This document shows, one piece after another, positions 18,415 to 27,177 of a DNA stretch of 64,000 nt. The position numbers and the translations under genes were made by a program. Position 1 is the first letter of the stretch. Each line of letters begins with the position of its first letter. The DNA comes from DATFDN01 sp963756495 (GTDB taxonomy: Bacteria; Pseudomonadota; Alphaproteobacteria; Acetobacterales; Acetobacteraceae). The stretch covers positions 1 to 64,000 of the forward strand of contig CAVWNS010000014.1 of NCBI GenBank assembly GCA_963756495.1, read 5' to 3'. The notes beneath the pieces were generated by a model. The model was not told the origin of the DNA. It saw only the letters and a program-made list of their open reading frames with translations, and ran no database searches.

Positions 18415-19512
18415 TCACGACATATGGAGCAGCAGGCTCGTTTGCGGGGGGGCGTCTGGCAGCAACCCTCCCGCAACTCCGGCCCCGGCGCTCTGGACCG
18501 CGCTGGTCGCGAGCAGTGCGGCACCGGGCAGATCAGCCGGCGTCAGGGCCGAGGCGGTGGGGGCTTTCTGCACGGCGGCAGCCGGCGCAGTGGCGACATA
18601 GCGTATCGCCGTGCCGCCGAAACCGTCGGGCGAGAGAGCGAAGTTCGCCGCAGTGTAGCTTCCGGTGAGTGCGATGCGCGTCACCGCGACCCCATTCTCG
18701 CTCACGCTCAACGTATTGTTCGCATAGGAAAATCGATTGGCGGTCACGCCGAACAGGTCGATCTTATCGCCGGCCTGAAAGCCCGCGAGCTTGCCGCCCC
18801 GAAACGCCTCAATCGGCTGACCCGCAACCTGCTGCCACAGCCACAGTGTCCCGGTACCGTCATCGAAGCGGATCGTGCCGCTCCAAAGAGTTGCGTTGAA
18901 GCTGAGGACGCCTGCGTGCGCGATCTCGATCGTGCCGGTGCCGGCGATCGAGGTGACGGGCGGCAGGTCAACGCCGTTATGCACGCCGTGCCCCTCGCCA
19001 ATTTCCAGCCGCCCACCCTCGGCGATCATGTGGCCGTTGTTGACGAGGCCATGCCCCCAGACGGTCAGGTCCACCGTCGTGTTCGCCTCTGATGCGATCG
19101 TGCCGTCATTGGCGATCATCGCGTTCCCTGCGGCATCGCCGATATCCATGATGAGGCCCGGGGATGCGGTGCCGGAGTACTGGGCCACGATGGCCCCGCC
19201 GGCCTGCACGCCGAGCGCCGAGCCGGCACGCACTTCCATGAGCGCCGATTGCAGCCCGCCCGTGGTTTCGACCGTCGCGCCAGCCCCTATCCCGACATTG
19301 CCCAGCACGATCCCGGTTCCGTACGAGGCGCCCGGCGCCAGCAGCACCGTCTCATGCGACAGCGTGGCCGAATTCAGTGTCGGCCAACCCGCCGGGGACG
19401 CGGCCGGGCCAATCACGGCTGTATCGCCCGCCCCCGGTACGAGCCCGCCCGACCAGTTGGCCGCGCTCGTCCAGGCGCTTCCAGCAGCGCCAGTCCAAGT
19501 TCTGGTTGTCAC
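18415..19512 (-). CDS. Beta-strand-repeat surface protein
   Basis: The 365 residues are rich in Gly, Ala, Thr, Ser and Asn and carry repeated short strands of the beta-helix kind seen in autotransporter passengers (GNVGIGAGATVETTGG, ANDGTIASEANTTVDL). The N-terminus TWTGAAGSAWTSAANWSGG has the NWSGG-x-VP-x-x-GDTA module shared with the Hint protein at 32.8 kb. A later part (FQAGDKIDLFGV) is also like that protein. There is no classical signal peptide, no membrane-barrel domain and no obvious type I secretion repeat, so the export route is unknown. It is probably a secreted or surface-attached protein; the function cannot be told. Confidence 0.65.
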   Translation of the reverse strand: MTTRTWTGAAGSAWTSAANWSGGLVPGAGDTAVIGPAASPAGWPTLNSATLSHETVLLAPGASYGTGIVLGNVGIGAGATVETTGGLQSALMEVRAGSALGVQAGGAIVAQYSGTASPGLIMDIGDAAGNAMIANDGTIASEANTTVDLTVWGHGLVNNGHMIAEGGRLEIGEGHGVHNGVDLPPVTSIAGTGTIEIAHAGVLSFNATLWSGTIRFDDGTGTLWLWQQVAGQPIEAFRGGKLAGFQAGDKIDLFGVTANRFSYANNTLSVSENGVAVTRIALTGSYTAANFALSPDGFGGTAIRYVATAPAAAVQKAPTASALTPADLPGAALLATSAVQSAGAGVAGGLLPDAPPQTSLLLHMS

Positions 19513-19691
19513 TTGGCATCATCCCAATCGTGAGGTGACCGTAACTGTGAAGAAGGCGAACCGGGATTCGCCAGTCGCAAACGCGTGCTCGCAATGCAGG
19601 AACGAGTGTGTGGCCACGGAAGCACATCTGGCCGCCTTGACGGATCGCTTCCGTCCACGAGACTGCCGGCGAGGAATGGGCGGAGGCCGCG

Positions 19692-20489
19692 ATGACGGAC
19701 CAGTTCGGCGCCAATCTGGCCAAGCGGAAGCTCGCGGCCGGCGAGCTTGTGTTGTGCATGGGCGTGAATCAGATGCGCACGCCCAACATCGCCATGATCG
19801 CCGCCGCCTGCGGGTTCGACGCGATCTACATCGATATGGAGCACAACCCGACAGGGCTGGAGACCGCGGCGGCCCTGTGCGTCGCGGCGCTGGGGCTTGG
19901 CGTCACGCCGATCGTGCGGGTCGGCTCCCATGAGCCGCATGCGGCGGCGCGCGTACTCGATTGCGGCGCGCAGGGCCTCATGGTGCCGCATGTCGGTGGC
20001 GCGGAGGAAGCCAGCGCGATGGTCGCTGCGTGCCGCTTCGCCCCGCATGGCCGCCGCTCGGCGGCGGGCACCGTTCCGGCGCTGGGCTATGCGGCGTTGC
20101 CGCAGCCCGAGATCAACCGCCGGCTCGATGCCGACACGCTGCTGATCGCCATGATCGAAACCCCCGAGGCCGTCGAGCAGGCTGCCGGGATCGCGGCCGT
20201 GGACGGGATCGATATGCTGCACATCGGCTCGACCGACCTCAGCACCGAGATGGGCATACCCGGCGATTACCGGCACGCGCGGATGCGCGCGGCCTACGAG
20301 CAGGTCGCGGGCGCGGCGAAGGCGCATGGCAAGAGCTTCGGCGTGGGCGGGGTGCGCGAGGACCTGGAGTTCCAGACATGGCTGCTCGGCCTCGGCATGC
20401 GCTATCTCACCGGCGGGTCAGACACCGGATATATTCTGAGCGCCGGGCGGCGTGACGTGCGCCAGCTTCGGGCGGCGTTCACCGTATGA
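19692..20489 (+). CDS. HpcH/HpaI-type aldolase (citrate lyase family)
   Basis: The 265-residue protein is a cytoplasmic class II pyruvate-dependent aldolase of the HpaI type, which splits 4-hydroxy-2-oxo acids into pyruvate (or a relative) and an aldehyde. Metal- and substrate-binding parts are seen as YIDMEHNP, MIETPEAVEQ and HIGSTDLSTEMG, with the base region VRVGSHEPHAAARVLDCGAQG. GGCGGAGG lies upstream of the ATG. It stands alone, in opposite orientation to its neighbours, and its last 11 bases overlap the end of the TonB-like gene. The upstream 180 bases carry no gene. Confidence 0.88.
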   Translation: MTDQFGANLAKRKLAAGELVLCMGVNQMRTPNIAMIAAACGFDAIYIDMEHNPTGLETAAALCVAALGLGVTPIVRVGSHEPHAAARVLDCGAQGLMVPHVGGAEEASAMVAACRFAPHGRRSAAGTVPALGYAALPQPEINRRLDADTLLIAMIETPEAVEQAAGIAAVDGIDMLHIGSTDLSTEMGIPGDYRHARMRAAYEQVAGAAKAHGKSFGVGGVREDLEFQTWLLGLGMRYLTGGSDTGYILSAGRRDVRQLRAAFTV

Positions 20490-21450
20490 TCTGGTAATGG
20501 ATCCTTAACGTGATCGGGACGGAGGGCGCGGCGTCGGAGGGCAGGGCCGGCAGGCGCGCGTCGCGGAACACACCCAGCGCCGCCATATCGAGCCATTGCG
20601 AGCCCGAGCCGGACGTCAGACCCACGTGCGTCACCTGGCCGCTCCGCAGCACGACAAGGTCCAGCACGACCTCGCCCTGCTGCCCGCTCTGACCGGCCTG
20701 CGGCGGATAGTAGCTGTGCCGGTCCCACCAAGCGGCAAAACGGTTGTACCAGTCCGGCCCCACCTCCTTGCTGTCGGAGCGGCCGAACACCTTCGTATCC
20801 TGCGCGCCGATGACGCCTTGGCCGAGCGACAGGTCGATCCCGCGCCCGGTGGATCGCCGCGGCGAGGGCGGTGCGACCGGGGAACCCAGCGAGAACGCCA
20901 TCGGCATGGGAAAGGCCGGACGCAATACCGGACGCGCCGGAGCCGGACGCACCGGCGCTGAGGACGCGGGCGCAGGAGGCGGAAGCGGTTCGGCTTGTCG
21001 CGTGGGCGGAACACTGGATGGCGGAGCCGGTTCGAGTGCCGCCGGCGGAAGCGACCGTGTGGCTTGCCGGGGCGGCGTGAGCGTCGGCGCAATCGGCGGC
21101 GTCGCAGGGACGACAGGCTTGGACGTGGGGACCGCCTGGGGCGGAGGAGCCGCTGGCAAGGGGGGTGCCGGTGCCGTGGGCTGCGGTCGCGGTGTTGGCC
21201 GGGGAGCTGGCGACGGGGCAGGCGCGGGCTCCGGGGACATTTCCGTTGCTCGCCGGTGTTGCGGGGCGGCGACGCTGGGCTTGGCCCTCGCTCCACCGTC
21301 GAACACCATGCTGAAGGACGGCGGGGGCAGCCACTCCGGCGCCTCGACAGGCCGGCGAGCGAGCAGGATGGCCATGGCCAGCAGCAGCGCGTGGGCAAGC
21401 GCCGAAGCGGCGACGGACGGCCCCAGGCGTCGGCGCCGTGGAGTGATCAT
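20479..21450 (-). CDS. TonB-like energy transducer
   Basis: The 323-residue protein has one N-terminal membrane helix (SALAHALLLAMAILLA), a long periplasmic stretch very rich in Pro and Ala, and a C-terminal TonB domain of the form GEVVLDLVVLRSGQVTHVGL ending in TLRIHYQIIR. Such proteins link the proton-motive force of ExbB/ExbD to outer-membrane receptors. The start at 21450 follows GGAGGACGA and puts the helix at the right place; the frame is open upstream but the extra sequence is not TonB-like. No exbB, exbD or receptor gene lies nearby. It begins 55 bases after the flavin oxidoreductase gene and may be read with it. Confidence 0.8.
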   Translation of the reverse strand: MITPRRRRLGPSVAASALAHALLLAMAILLARRPVEAPEWLPPPSFSMVFDGGARAKPSVAAPQHRRATEMSPEPAPAPSPAPRPTPRPQPTAPAPPLPAAPPPQAVPTSKPVVPATPPIAPTLTPPRQATRSLPPAALEPAPPSSVPPTRQAEPLPPPAPASSAPVRPAPARPVLRPAFPMPMAFSLGSPVAPPSPRRSTGRGIDLSLGQGVIGAQDTKVFGRSDSKEVGPDWYNRFAAWWDRHSYYPPQAGQSGQQGEVVLDLVVLRSGQVTHVGLTSGSGSQWLDMAALGVFRDARLPALPSDAAPSVPITLRIHYQIIR

Positions 21451-21505
21451 TCGTCCTCCACCCCCCGCCCGCAAGGGAAGGAGGCTCTGGCCCGTCATGT
21501 GACGC

Positions 21506-22705
21506 CTACTCGGCCGCGGCGATCGCTCCCGGCTCGGGCGCACCGAGTTCGGCGATGCGCGGCGCCACCTCGCGGGCAAACAGGCGGATGTTCTCCACCG
21601 TGTCCCGGTGGTCGAGTTCCCCGCCCTGGCCAAAGAACAACAGGTGCCCGAAGCCGCCCATGCGGGTGTTGAAGTCGCTGATCTGCTCGAACACGTCGTC
21701 GGGCGTGCCGGCGAACACGGTGTCGTTCGCCATCAGGTCTTCGACGCTAGCCTGCATGGCATCGACCGGCCGTCCGTGGCGGTCGGTGATGATGCTGCTC
21801 TTGCGCTTGCCGGCCTTCAGCATCGCGACGTTCGCCGGGAGCGCGTTATAGCCCGGCGGGTTCTGGAACGGCTCGGCGACGATCGGCGCGGTCCGCACAT
21901 AGCCCGCGATCAGGTCGGCGCGGCGCAGCCCCTCCGCCCGTGTGTGCCCCACACCGACCACGGCGGCGTAGGCCAGGCGGTCGGAACCGGCCTCCCAGCC
22001 CAGTTCACGTGCGCGCTTGCGGTACGCGTCGAACATCGGCTTGGCCACGCCGCCCGACAGGAGCGTGCCCACCACATGCCCGCGCTCCGCCGCCGCCCGG
22101 CCGGTGGCCACGCTGAGCCCCGTCATCCAGATCGGCGGCGTGGGTTGCTGGATCGGCCGCGGCCAGATGTTCACGTTGCGGTACTGGTAGAACTCGCCCT
22201 CCCAGGAGAACGGGCCGTCGGTGGTCGAGAGCGCCTTGAGGATAAGGTCGTGCGCCTCCCAATAGCGGCGCATCAGGCGGGCGGGATTGGAGTTCGCCGG
22301 CGCGATCTCGTAAGGCGCGCCCTTCACCAGCCCCAGCTCGGTCCGCCCGCCGGAGAGCACGTCCAGCCACGCCATCTCCTCGGCCACGCGGACCGGATCG
22401 GGGCGGTTGGCGATGGGGTTGCCGAGTGAGAGCAGCCTTGCCCGCTTGGTCTCGCGTGCGATGACAGCAAGCGCCATCGGCACCGAGACGGTCATGCAGG
22501 TCGCGGTGCTATGGTGCTCGTTGACCATGATGTCGAGCCCCTCGTCGTCGCACAGCGCGAACTCATCGAGGTAGCGATTGAGCAGACCGTGCGCCACCTG
22601 GGGATCGACATTGCCGTTCGCCAGCACGACGCGCAGACTGCCGCGCGACAGGCCTTCCTTCCACGCCGGGTGGTAGGCCATCTCGGAGAAGTACCAGGTG
22701 CGCAT
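21506..22705 (-). CDS. LLM class flavin-dependent oxidoreductase
   Basis: The 399-residue protein is a luciferase-like monooxygenase, using reduced FMN or F420 in the cytoplasm to oxidise a small molecule. Family features include the N-terminal strand MRTWYFSEMAYHPAW, NEHHSTATCMTVSVPMALAV and GNPIANRPDPVRVAEEMAWL. The start at 22705 has GGAG nine bases upstream; a longer frame from 22753 would overlap the hydrolase. It is the last gene of a minus-strand operon with an alpha/beta hydrolase and three acyl-CoA dehydrogenases. A second, shorter LLM protein lies at 34.7 kb. Confidence 0.88.
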   Translation of the reverse strand: MRTWYFSEMAYHPAWKEGLSRGSLRVVLANGNVDPQVAHGLLNRYLDEFALCDDEGLDIMVNEHHSTATCMTVSVPMALAVIARETKRARLLSLGNPIANRPDPVRVAEEMAWLDVLSGGRTELGLVKGAPYEIAPANSNPARLMRRYWEAHDLILKALSTTDGPFSWEGEFYQYRNVNIWPRPIQQPTPPIWMTGLSVATGRAAAERGHVVGTLLSGGVAKPMFDAYRKRARELGWEAGSDRLAYAAVVGVGHTRAEGLRRADLIAGYVRTAPIVAEPFQNPPGYNALPANVAMLKAGKRKSSIITDRHGRPVDAMQASVEDLMANDTVFAGTPDDVFEQISDFNTRMGGFGHLLFFGQGGELDHRDTVENIRLFAREVAPRIAELGAPEPGAIAAAE

Positions 22706-22724
22706 GGCGCGTGTCTCCGGCAGG

Positions 22725-23498
22725 TCAGGGATGGTCGGCGAAGGCGGCGACACGCTCGACGAAGCGAGCCGGCTGCTCCGAGTGCGGGTAATGACCGGCG
22801 TCGGCGATCACGTCCAGGCGCGCGTCGGGCAGGGCGGCGCGCCAGCCCTCGCCATAGGCCGGCGTCACCACACGATCCGCCGCACCCCACACGAGCAGGG
22901 TCGGGATGTCGATGCGGTGCAGCCATCGGCGCAGACGCGGATTGTGCATGTAGGGCTTCCAGCCGAACACCAACAGCGATTCCCGGCCGTGCACATGGGC
23001 GGTCAGGGCTTCGTCGCTCTGTTGCGTGAAGTCCACCGTGCCCCGAAGCGGATCGGCCCACGCGTGCGCCGCCACCTCGTCCCCGGTGATCCCGTGCATG
23101 TCGAGGATGTCGCGGTCGAGCACGCCGCCCAGCTTGATGCCGAGGGGCGCTGCCAGCACCAGCCGTGAGAAGCGGCGCGTGTTCCGCACCGCCATCTCGG
23201 CCGCGACCCAACCGCCGAAGCCGGCACCGGCCAGCATGGCCCCGTCCAGCCGCAGAGCCTCGGCGAGATCGAGATAAAGGTACGCAAGGTCGTCGATGCC
23301 GCCCATCCACTCGGGAAGCGGGTCGCGCCCCCAGCCCGGATGCGTTGGCAGGATCACGCGGAATCGTTGGGCGAGCAGGTCGAGCCAGTCGCGGTTGGGT
23401 GCCACGCCCTCGCCGGCGTCAAGGAACAGGAGCGGGCGACCAGCGCCCCGCTCCTCGATCTCCAGCTCAATTCCGGCGACGCCGAGCCGCCGGGTCAC
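22725..23498 (-). CDS. Alpha/beta hydrolase-fold protein lacking the nucleophile serine
   Basis: The 257 residues follow the alpha/beta hydrolase plan: early strands ending in FLDAGEG, THPGWGRDPLPEW, the nucleophile elbow, an acid in LVWGAADRVVTP and a late histidine in IADAGHYPHSEQP. At the elbow, where active enzymes have G-x-S-x-G, this protein reads LAGAGFGGW with Gly93 in place of serine. The other two triad members are present. It may be a non-hydrolytic relative, such as a lyase or binding protein, or carry a base-call error in one codon. Its start overlaps the end of the acyl-CoA dehydrogenase gene by four bases, so it belongs to the same operon. Confidence 0.82.
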   Translation of the reverse strand: MTRRLGVAGIELEIEERGAGRPLLFLDAGEGVAPNRDWLDLLAQRFRVILPTHPGWGRDPLPEWMGGIDDLAYLYLDLAEALRLDGAMLAGAGFGGWVAAEMAVRNTRRFSRLVLAAPLGIKLGGVLDRDILDMHGITGDEVAAHAWADPLRGTVDFTQQSDEALTAHVHGRESLLVFGWKPYMHNPRLRRWLHRIDIPTLLVWGAADRVVTPAYGEGWRAALPDARLDVIADAGHYPHSEQPARFVERVAAFADHP

Positions 23499-24631
23499 TC
23501 CACCTGCGCGGCGAGCCGCGCCAGATGATAGGCGGTATCGCCGAATGTGTGCTCGATCACCATACAGCGACGGAAGAAATGGCCGACTGCGTATTCCTCG
23601 GTCATGCCGATGCCGCCGTGCAGCTGGATCGATTGCTGCGACACGAACCGGGCGGCCTGGCCATAGCCGACCTTGGCCATCGACATGCTGCGCGCCCGCT
23701 CGGCCGCATCCGGCTCGTCCACGCTGATATTGGCGAGCATGGCCATGCTGCGGCCCTGCTCCATCGACATCAGCATCTCGGCCAGCCGGTGCTGCACGAC
23801 CTGGTTCTGCCCGATCGGCTTGCCAAACTGCTGGCGCGTGCGGGAGTAGTCGAGCGTCATGGCGTGCATCGTCTCCATGGCGCCGACCGCCTCCGCCCCC
23901 ATCGCGGCGATGCCGGCCTCGACCACGCGCCGCACGGTCGGGAAACCCTGGCCGACCTCGCCCAGCACATCGGCCTCGGACACGGCGACATTGGTCAGCG
24001 ACAGCTCGGCCCCCCGGGTCTCGTCGCGCAGCGTATAGCCGCGCCGCGCGAGCCCCTCGGCGTTGCCGTCGACGAGGAACAGGGTGATCCCGTCGGCATC
24101 GTCCTGCCCGCCGGCGGTGCGGGCGCTGACGATCAGCCGATCGGCGGAGTCGCCGTGCAGCACGACGCTTTTGGCGCCGTCGAGCACCCAGCCCTTGCCG
24201 TTCCGCTTGGCCGTGGTCATTACGTCGGCCAGTTCGTAACGAGCCTGCCGCTCGGTATGCGCAAAGGCGAGCTTGAGGCTGCCTTCGGCGATGGCGGGCA
24301 GGATCTCGCCCTGCTGGTCGGTGTTCCCCGCGAGGCGGATCGCCGTGCCGCTGAGGACCACGGTCGCCATATAGGGCTCCAGCGCCAGGGATCGCCCCAG
24401 CGCCTCCATCACCAGCATGACCTCGACGGGTCCACCACCGAAGCCGCCGTGCTCCTCTGAGAACGGCAGCCCCAGCAGACCGAGTTCGGCGTAGCGTGAC
24501 CAGATCTCCTGGCTCCAGCCCGCCGGCTCCTTCAGGAAGCCCTTGCGGGTCTCGAACGAATACCGGTCGGCCATCAGCCGATCGACGCTGTCCTTGAGCA
24601 GCCGCTGCTCGTCGGTGAGTTCGAAGTCCAT
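23495..24631 (-). CDS. Acyl-CoA dehydrogenase (short form)
   Basis: The 378-residue flavoprotein oxidises an acyl-CoA to the 2-enoyl-CoA in the cytoplasm, passing electrons to an electron-transfer flavoprotein. It starts MDFELTDEQRLLKDSVDRL and carries the C-terminal motif QLHGGIGMTEEYAVGHFFRR. The catalytic glutamate of many members aligns near the end and cannot be assigned by eye. The start ATG overlaps the previous stop as TGATG. It differs clearly from the two upstream 401-residue paralogues, so the pair-plus-one may work as a hetero-oligomer, as in some steroid side-chain dehydrogenases; that is inference from arrangement only. Confidence 0.9.
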   Translation of the reverse strand: MDFELTDEQRLLKDSVDRLMADRYSFETRKGFLKEPAGWSQEIWSRYAELGLLGLPFSEEHGGFGGGPVEVMLVMEALGRSLALEPYMATVVLSGTAIRLAGNTDQQGEILPAIAEGSLKLAFAHTERQARYELADVMTTAKRNGKGWVLDGAKSVVLHGDSADRLIVSARTAGGQDDADGITLFLVDGNAEGLARRGYTLRDETRGAELSLTNVAVSEADVLGEVGQGFPTVRRVVEAGIAAMGAEAVGAMETMHAMTLDYSRTRQQFGKPIGQNQVVQHRLAEMLMSMEQGRSMAMLANISVDEPDAAERARSMSMAKVGYGQAARFVSQQSIQLHGGIGMTEEYAVGHFFRRCMVIEHTFGDTAYHLARLAAQVE

Positions 24632-25836
24632 CAGAGCCTCAGCACTGCTTTTGAGAGGATGTTCTTCTGGATCTCGTTGGTGCCGCCATAGATCGAGGCG
24701 GCACGCAGCATGAGATACTCGCCGGTGGATTCCTGAAGTCCCTCGGCCAACTCGTCCGGCTCGTTGGCCATCGCTGCCAGTTCGTCCGCCCATACCGGCA
24801 TCGACAGCGGGCCGCCGACATCCATCGCCAGCTCCGACGTCGCCTGCAACAGCTCAGTGCCCTTCACCTTCAGCACCGAGGACAGCGGGTCGGGTCGTCC
24901 GTCCCGCTGCTTGGCATAAGCCGAGACCACGCGGTACTGGGTGATCTGCAACGCCTTCATGTCCACCTCCATCTGGGCGACGCGCCGGCGGAAGTCGTCG
25001 TCCTGGATCAGCGGTCTGCCATTCGCCTTGACCTGCCGCGCCATGTCCTTGGCGGCGGCGATGCGCTCGCGTGACTTGCCGAGGCGTGCAATGCCGGTGC
25101 GCTCGTTGCCGAGCAGGTATTTGGCGACATCCCAGCCGCGGTTCTCTTCATAGACCCGCATGGAGACGGGCACCTTCACGTCGTCGAAGAAGACCTCGTT
25201 CAGGTGATGCGCGCCGTCGATCGAGATGATTGGCCGGATCGTGATTCCCGGCTGGTTGACCGGCAGCAGCAGGAACGAGATGCCCTCCTGGCGCTTGGCC
25301 GCGTTCGGATTGGTGCGCACCAGCAGGAAAATCCAGTCCGCGTTATGCGCGGTGGAGGTCCAGATCTTGGAGCCATTGACGATGTACTGATCGCCCTCGC
25401 GCCGCGCGGAGGTCTTGAGCGCGGCGAGGTCGGAGCCCGCGCCCGGCTCGGAGAAGCCCTGGCACCACCAGATGTCGAGGTTCTTGGCGCCCGGCAGGAA
25501 ACGCTGCTTCTGCTCCTCCGTCCCGAAATGGATCAGCACGGGGCCGATCATGGTGATGTTGAAGGAGAGGAGTTCCGGCGCCGGGGCGGCCTGATTCTCC
25601 TCGGTGAAGATCATGCGCTGCACGGGCGTCCAGCCGGTGCCGCCATGCTCCACCGGCCAGTTCGGCGCCGCCCAGCCCTTCTTGTTGAGGATGCGCATCC
25701 AGGCGACCGTGTCCTGCTTGCGTGGCCTGTGGCCCAACCGCATCCGCTCGCGTATGTCGGCCGGCAGATTATCGCGGATGAAGCTCCGCACCTCTTCCCG
25801 GAACGCGATTTCCTCCGGCGTCAACCTGAGGTCCAT
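24631..25836 (-). CDS. Acyl-CoA dehydrogenase, paralogue A
   Basis: This 401-residue flavoprotein has the N-terminal helix MDLRLTPEEIAFREEVRSFI, the FAD/substrate region WWCQGFSEPGAGSDLAALKT and GSKIWTSTA, and the C-terminal motif IYGGTNEIQKNILSKAVL. It is closely similar along its whole length to the next gene upstream (25910-27115), with the same length, so the two arose by tandem duplication. The start at 25836 is chosen over one six codons earlier because it matches the paralogue. The likely role is dehydrogenation of a branched or ring-bearing acyl-CoA, judged from the operon rather than from residues. Confidence 0.92.
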   Translation of the reverse strand: MDLRLTPEEIAFREEVRSFIRDNLPADIRERMRLGHRPRKQDTVAWMRILNKKGWAAPNWPVEHGGTGWTPVQRMIFTEENQAAPAPELLSFNITMIGPVLIHFGTEEQKQRFLPGAKNLDIWWCQGFSEPGAGSDLAALKTSARREGDQYIVNGSKIWTSTAHNADWIFLLVRTNPNAAKRQEGISFLLLPVNQPGITIRPIISIDGAHHLNEVFFDDVKVPVSMRVYEENRGWDVAKYLLGNERTGIARLGKSRERIAAAKDMARQVKANGRPLIQDDDFRRRVAQMEVDMKALQITQYRVVSAYAKQRDGRPDPLSSVLKVKGTELLQATSELAMDVGGPLSMPVWADELAAMANEPDELAEGLQESTGEYLMLRAASIYGGTNEIQKNILSKAVLRL

Positions 25837-25909
25837 CGGTTTCCTCCCTCTCAATCTGATCTGTCACGATTTTGACAGGCGGGCGCGGGCTGGGCAACCA
25901 GCCCGCGAG

Positions 25910-27115
25910 CTACAACCGCAGCACTGCCTTGGTCAGGATCTCCTTCTGGATCTCGTTGGTGCCGCCGTAGATCGTGCAGGCGCGCAGGAACAGGTACTCC
26001 CGCGTCGCCGCCTCTGCTGTTTCGGCCGGCTCGTCAGCCGTATTGGCCAGCGCGGTCAGTTCGCGCGCCCAGAGCGGCATGGCCAGCGGGCCGCCCGCGT
26101 CCATGGCCAGCTCGGTGGTCGCTTGCAGCAGCTCCGTCCCCCGCACCTTCAGCACCGACGACAGCGGGTCGGGCCGTCCATCCTGCTGGCGGGCGGCGGC
26201 CGAGACCATGCGGTACTGCATGATCTCCAGCGCTTGCATGTCCACCTCAAGCTGGGCGGCGCGGACGCGGAAACCGGCATCCTCGATCAGATGCCCGTCG
26301 GCTGCACGCGTGTGCCGCGCCAGCTCCCTGGCGGCCGCCACCCGCTCCTTGCTCTTGCCGAGCTGCGCGATGCCGACGCGCTCGTTGCCCAGCAGGAACT
26401 TCGCCACGTCCCACCCGCGGTTCTCCTCGTGGACCCGCATGGCGACGGGCACCTTCACGTCATCGAAGAACACCTCGTTCAGGTGGTGCTCGCCATCGAT
26501 GGAGATGATCGGACGGACGGTGATGCCGGGCGTCCTCATATCGACGAGCAGGAAGGAGATGCCCTCCTGCTTCTTGGCGGCGTTGGAGTTCGTGCGCACC
26601 AGCATGAAGCACCAATCGGCGTGCTGCGCGGTCGAGGTCCAGATCTTCGAGCCGTTGACGATGTAGTGCTCGCCCTCCCGCCGCGCAGCGGTCTTCAAGG
26701 CGGCCAGGTCCGATCCCGCCCCGGGCTCCGAAAAGCCCTGGCACCACCAATCGTCCAGGTTCGCCGCGCGACGCAGGAAACCCGCCTTCTGCTCCTCGGT
26801 TCCGAACTGGATCAGCACCGGGCCGATCATGGTGATGTTGAACGGCGACAGGTCGGGAGCCGGGGCGAGCGCGTTCTCGTCGAGGAAGATCATGCGCTGG
26901 ATCGCCGTCCAGCCAGGGCCGCCATACTCCTTCGGCCAGGAATAGCCGGCCCATCCCTTGCGGTTCAGGATGCGCTGCCAGGCTACCGTTTCCTGCTTGC
27001 GTGCCGCGTGACCGAGCCGCATGCGCTCGCGGATGTCGGCGGGCAGGCTCTCGCGGATGAAGGCGCGGACCTCCTCACGGAACGCGAGATCCTCGGGCGT
27101 GAAGCGCAGGTCCAT
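25910..27115 (-). CDS. Acyl-CoA dehydrogenase, paralogue B
   Basis: This is the first gene of the minus-strand catabolic operon, 401 residues and the tandem copy of the next gene. It shares MDLRFTPEDLAFREEVRAFI, WWCQGFSEPGAGSDLAALKT, GSKIWTSTAQHADW and IYGGTNEIQKEILTKAVL. The two differ most in the loop after HIGH-conservation block LGNERVGIAQLGKSKERV, where B has an extra set of Ala/Arg residues. A 73-base gap separates them, the largest within the operon. The gap to arfB is 62 bases. Confidence 0.92.
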   Translation of the reverse strand: MDLRFTPEDLAFREEVRAFIRESLPADIRERMRLGHAARKQETVAWQRILNRKGWAGYSWPKEYGGPGWTAIQRMIFLDENALAPAPDLSPFNITMIGPVLIQFGTEEQKAGFLRRAANLDDWWCQGFSEPGAGSDLAALKTAARREGEHYIVNGSKIWTSTAQHADWCFMLVRTNSNAAKKQEGISFLLVDMRTPGITVRPIISIDGEHHLNEVFFDDVKVPVAMRVHEENRGWDVAKFLLGNERVGIAQLGKSKERVAAARELARHTRAADGHLIEDAGFRVRAAQLEVDMQALEIMQYRMVSAAARQQDGRPDPLSSVLKVRGTELLQATTELAMDAGGPLAMPLWARELTALANTADEPAETAEAATREYLFLRACTIYGGTNEIQKEILTKAVLRL

Positions 27116-27177
27116 TGTCGTGTCCTCCCCTGACGCAGAAGTCTCGCAGCAGGGCCGGCCGGCTGCAATCGGGCCGG

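Noticed and set aside
23165..24460. Long plus-strand frame opposite the acyl-CoA dehydrogenase (431 codons)
   Set aside because: It is His/Arg/Leu-rich antisense text of a well-supported enzyme gene.
25604..27133. Plus-strand frame of 509 codons opposite both acyl-CoA dehydrogenases
   Set aside because: Antisense shadow of two clear genes; no domain could be recognised.
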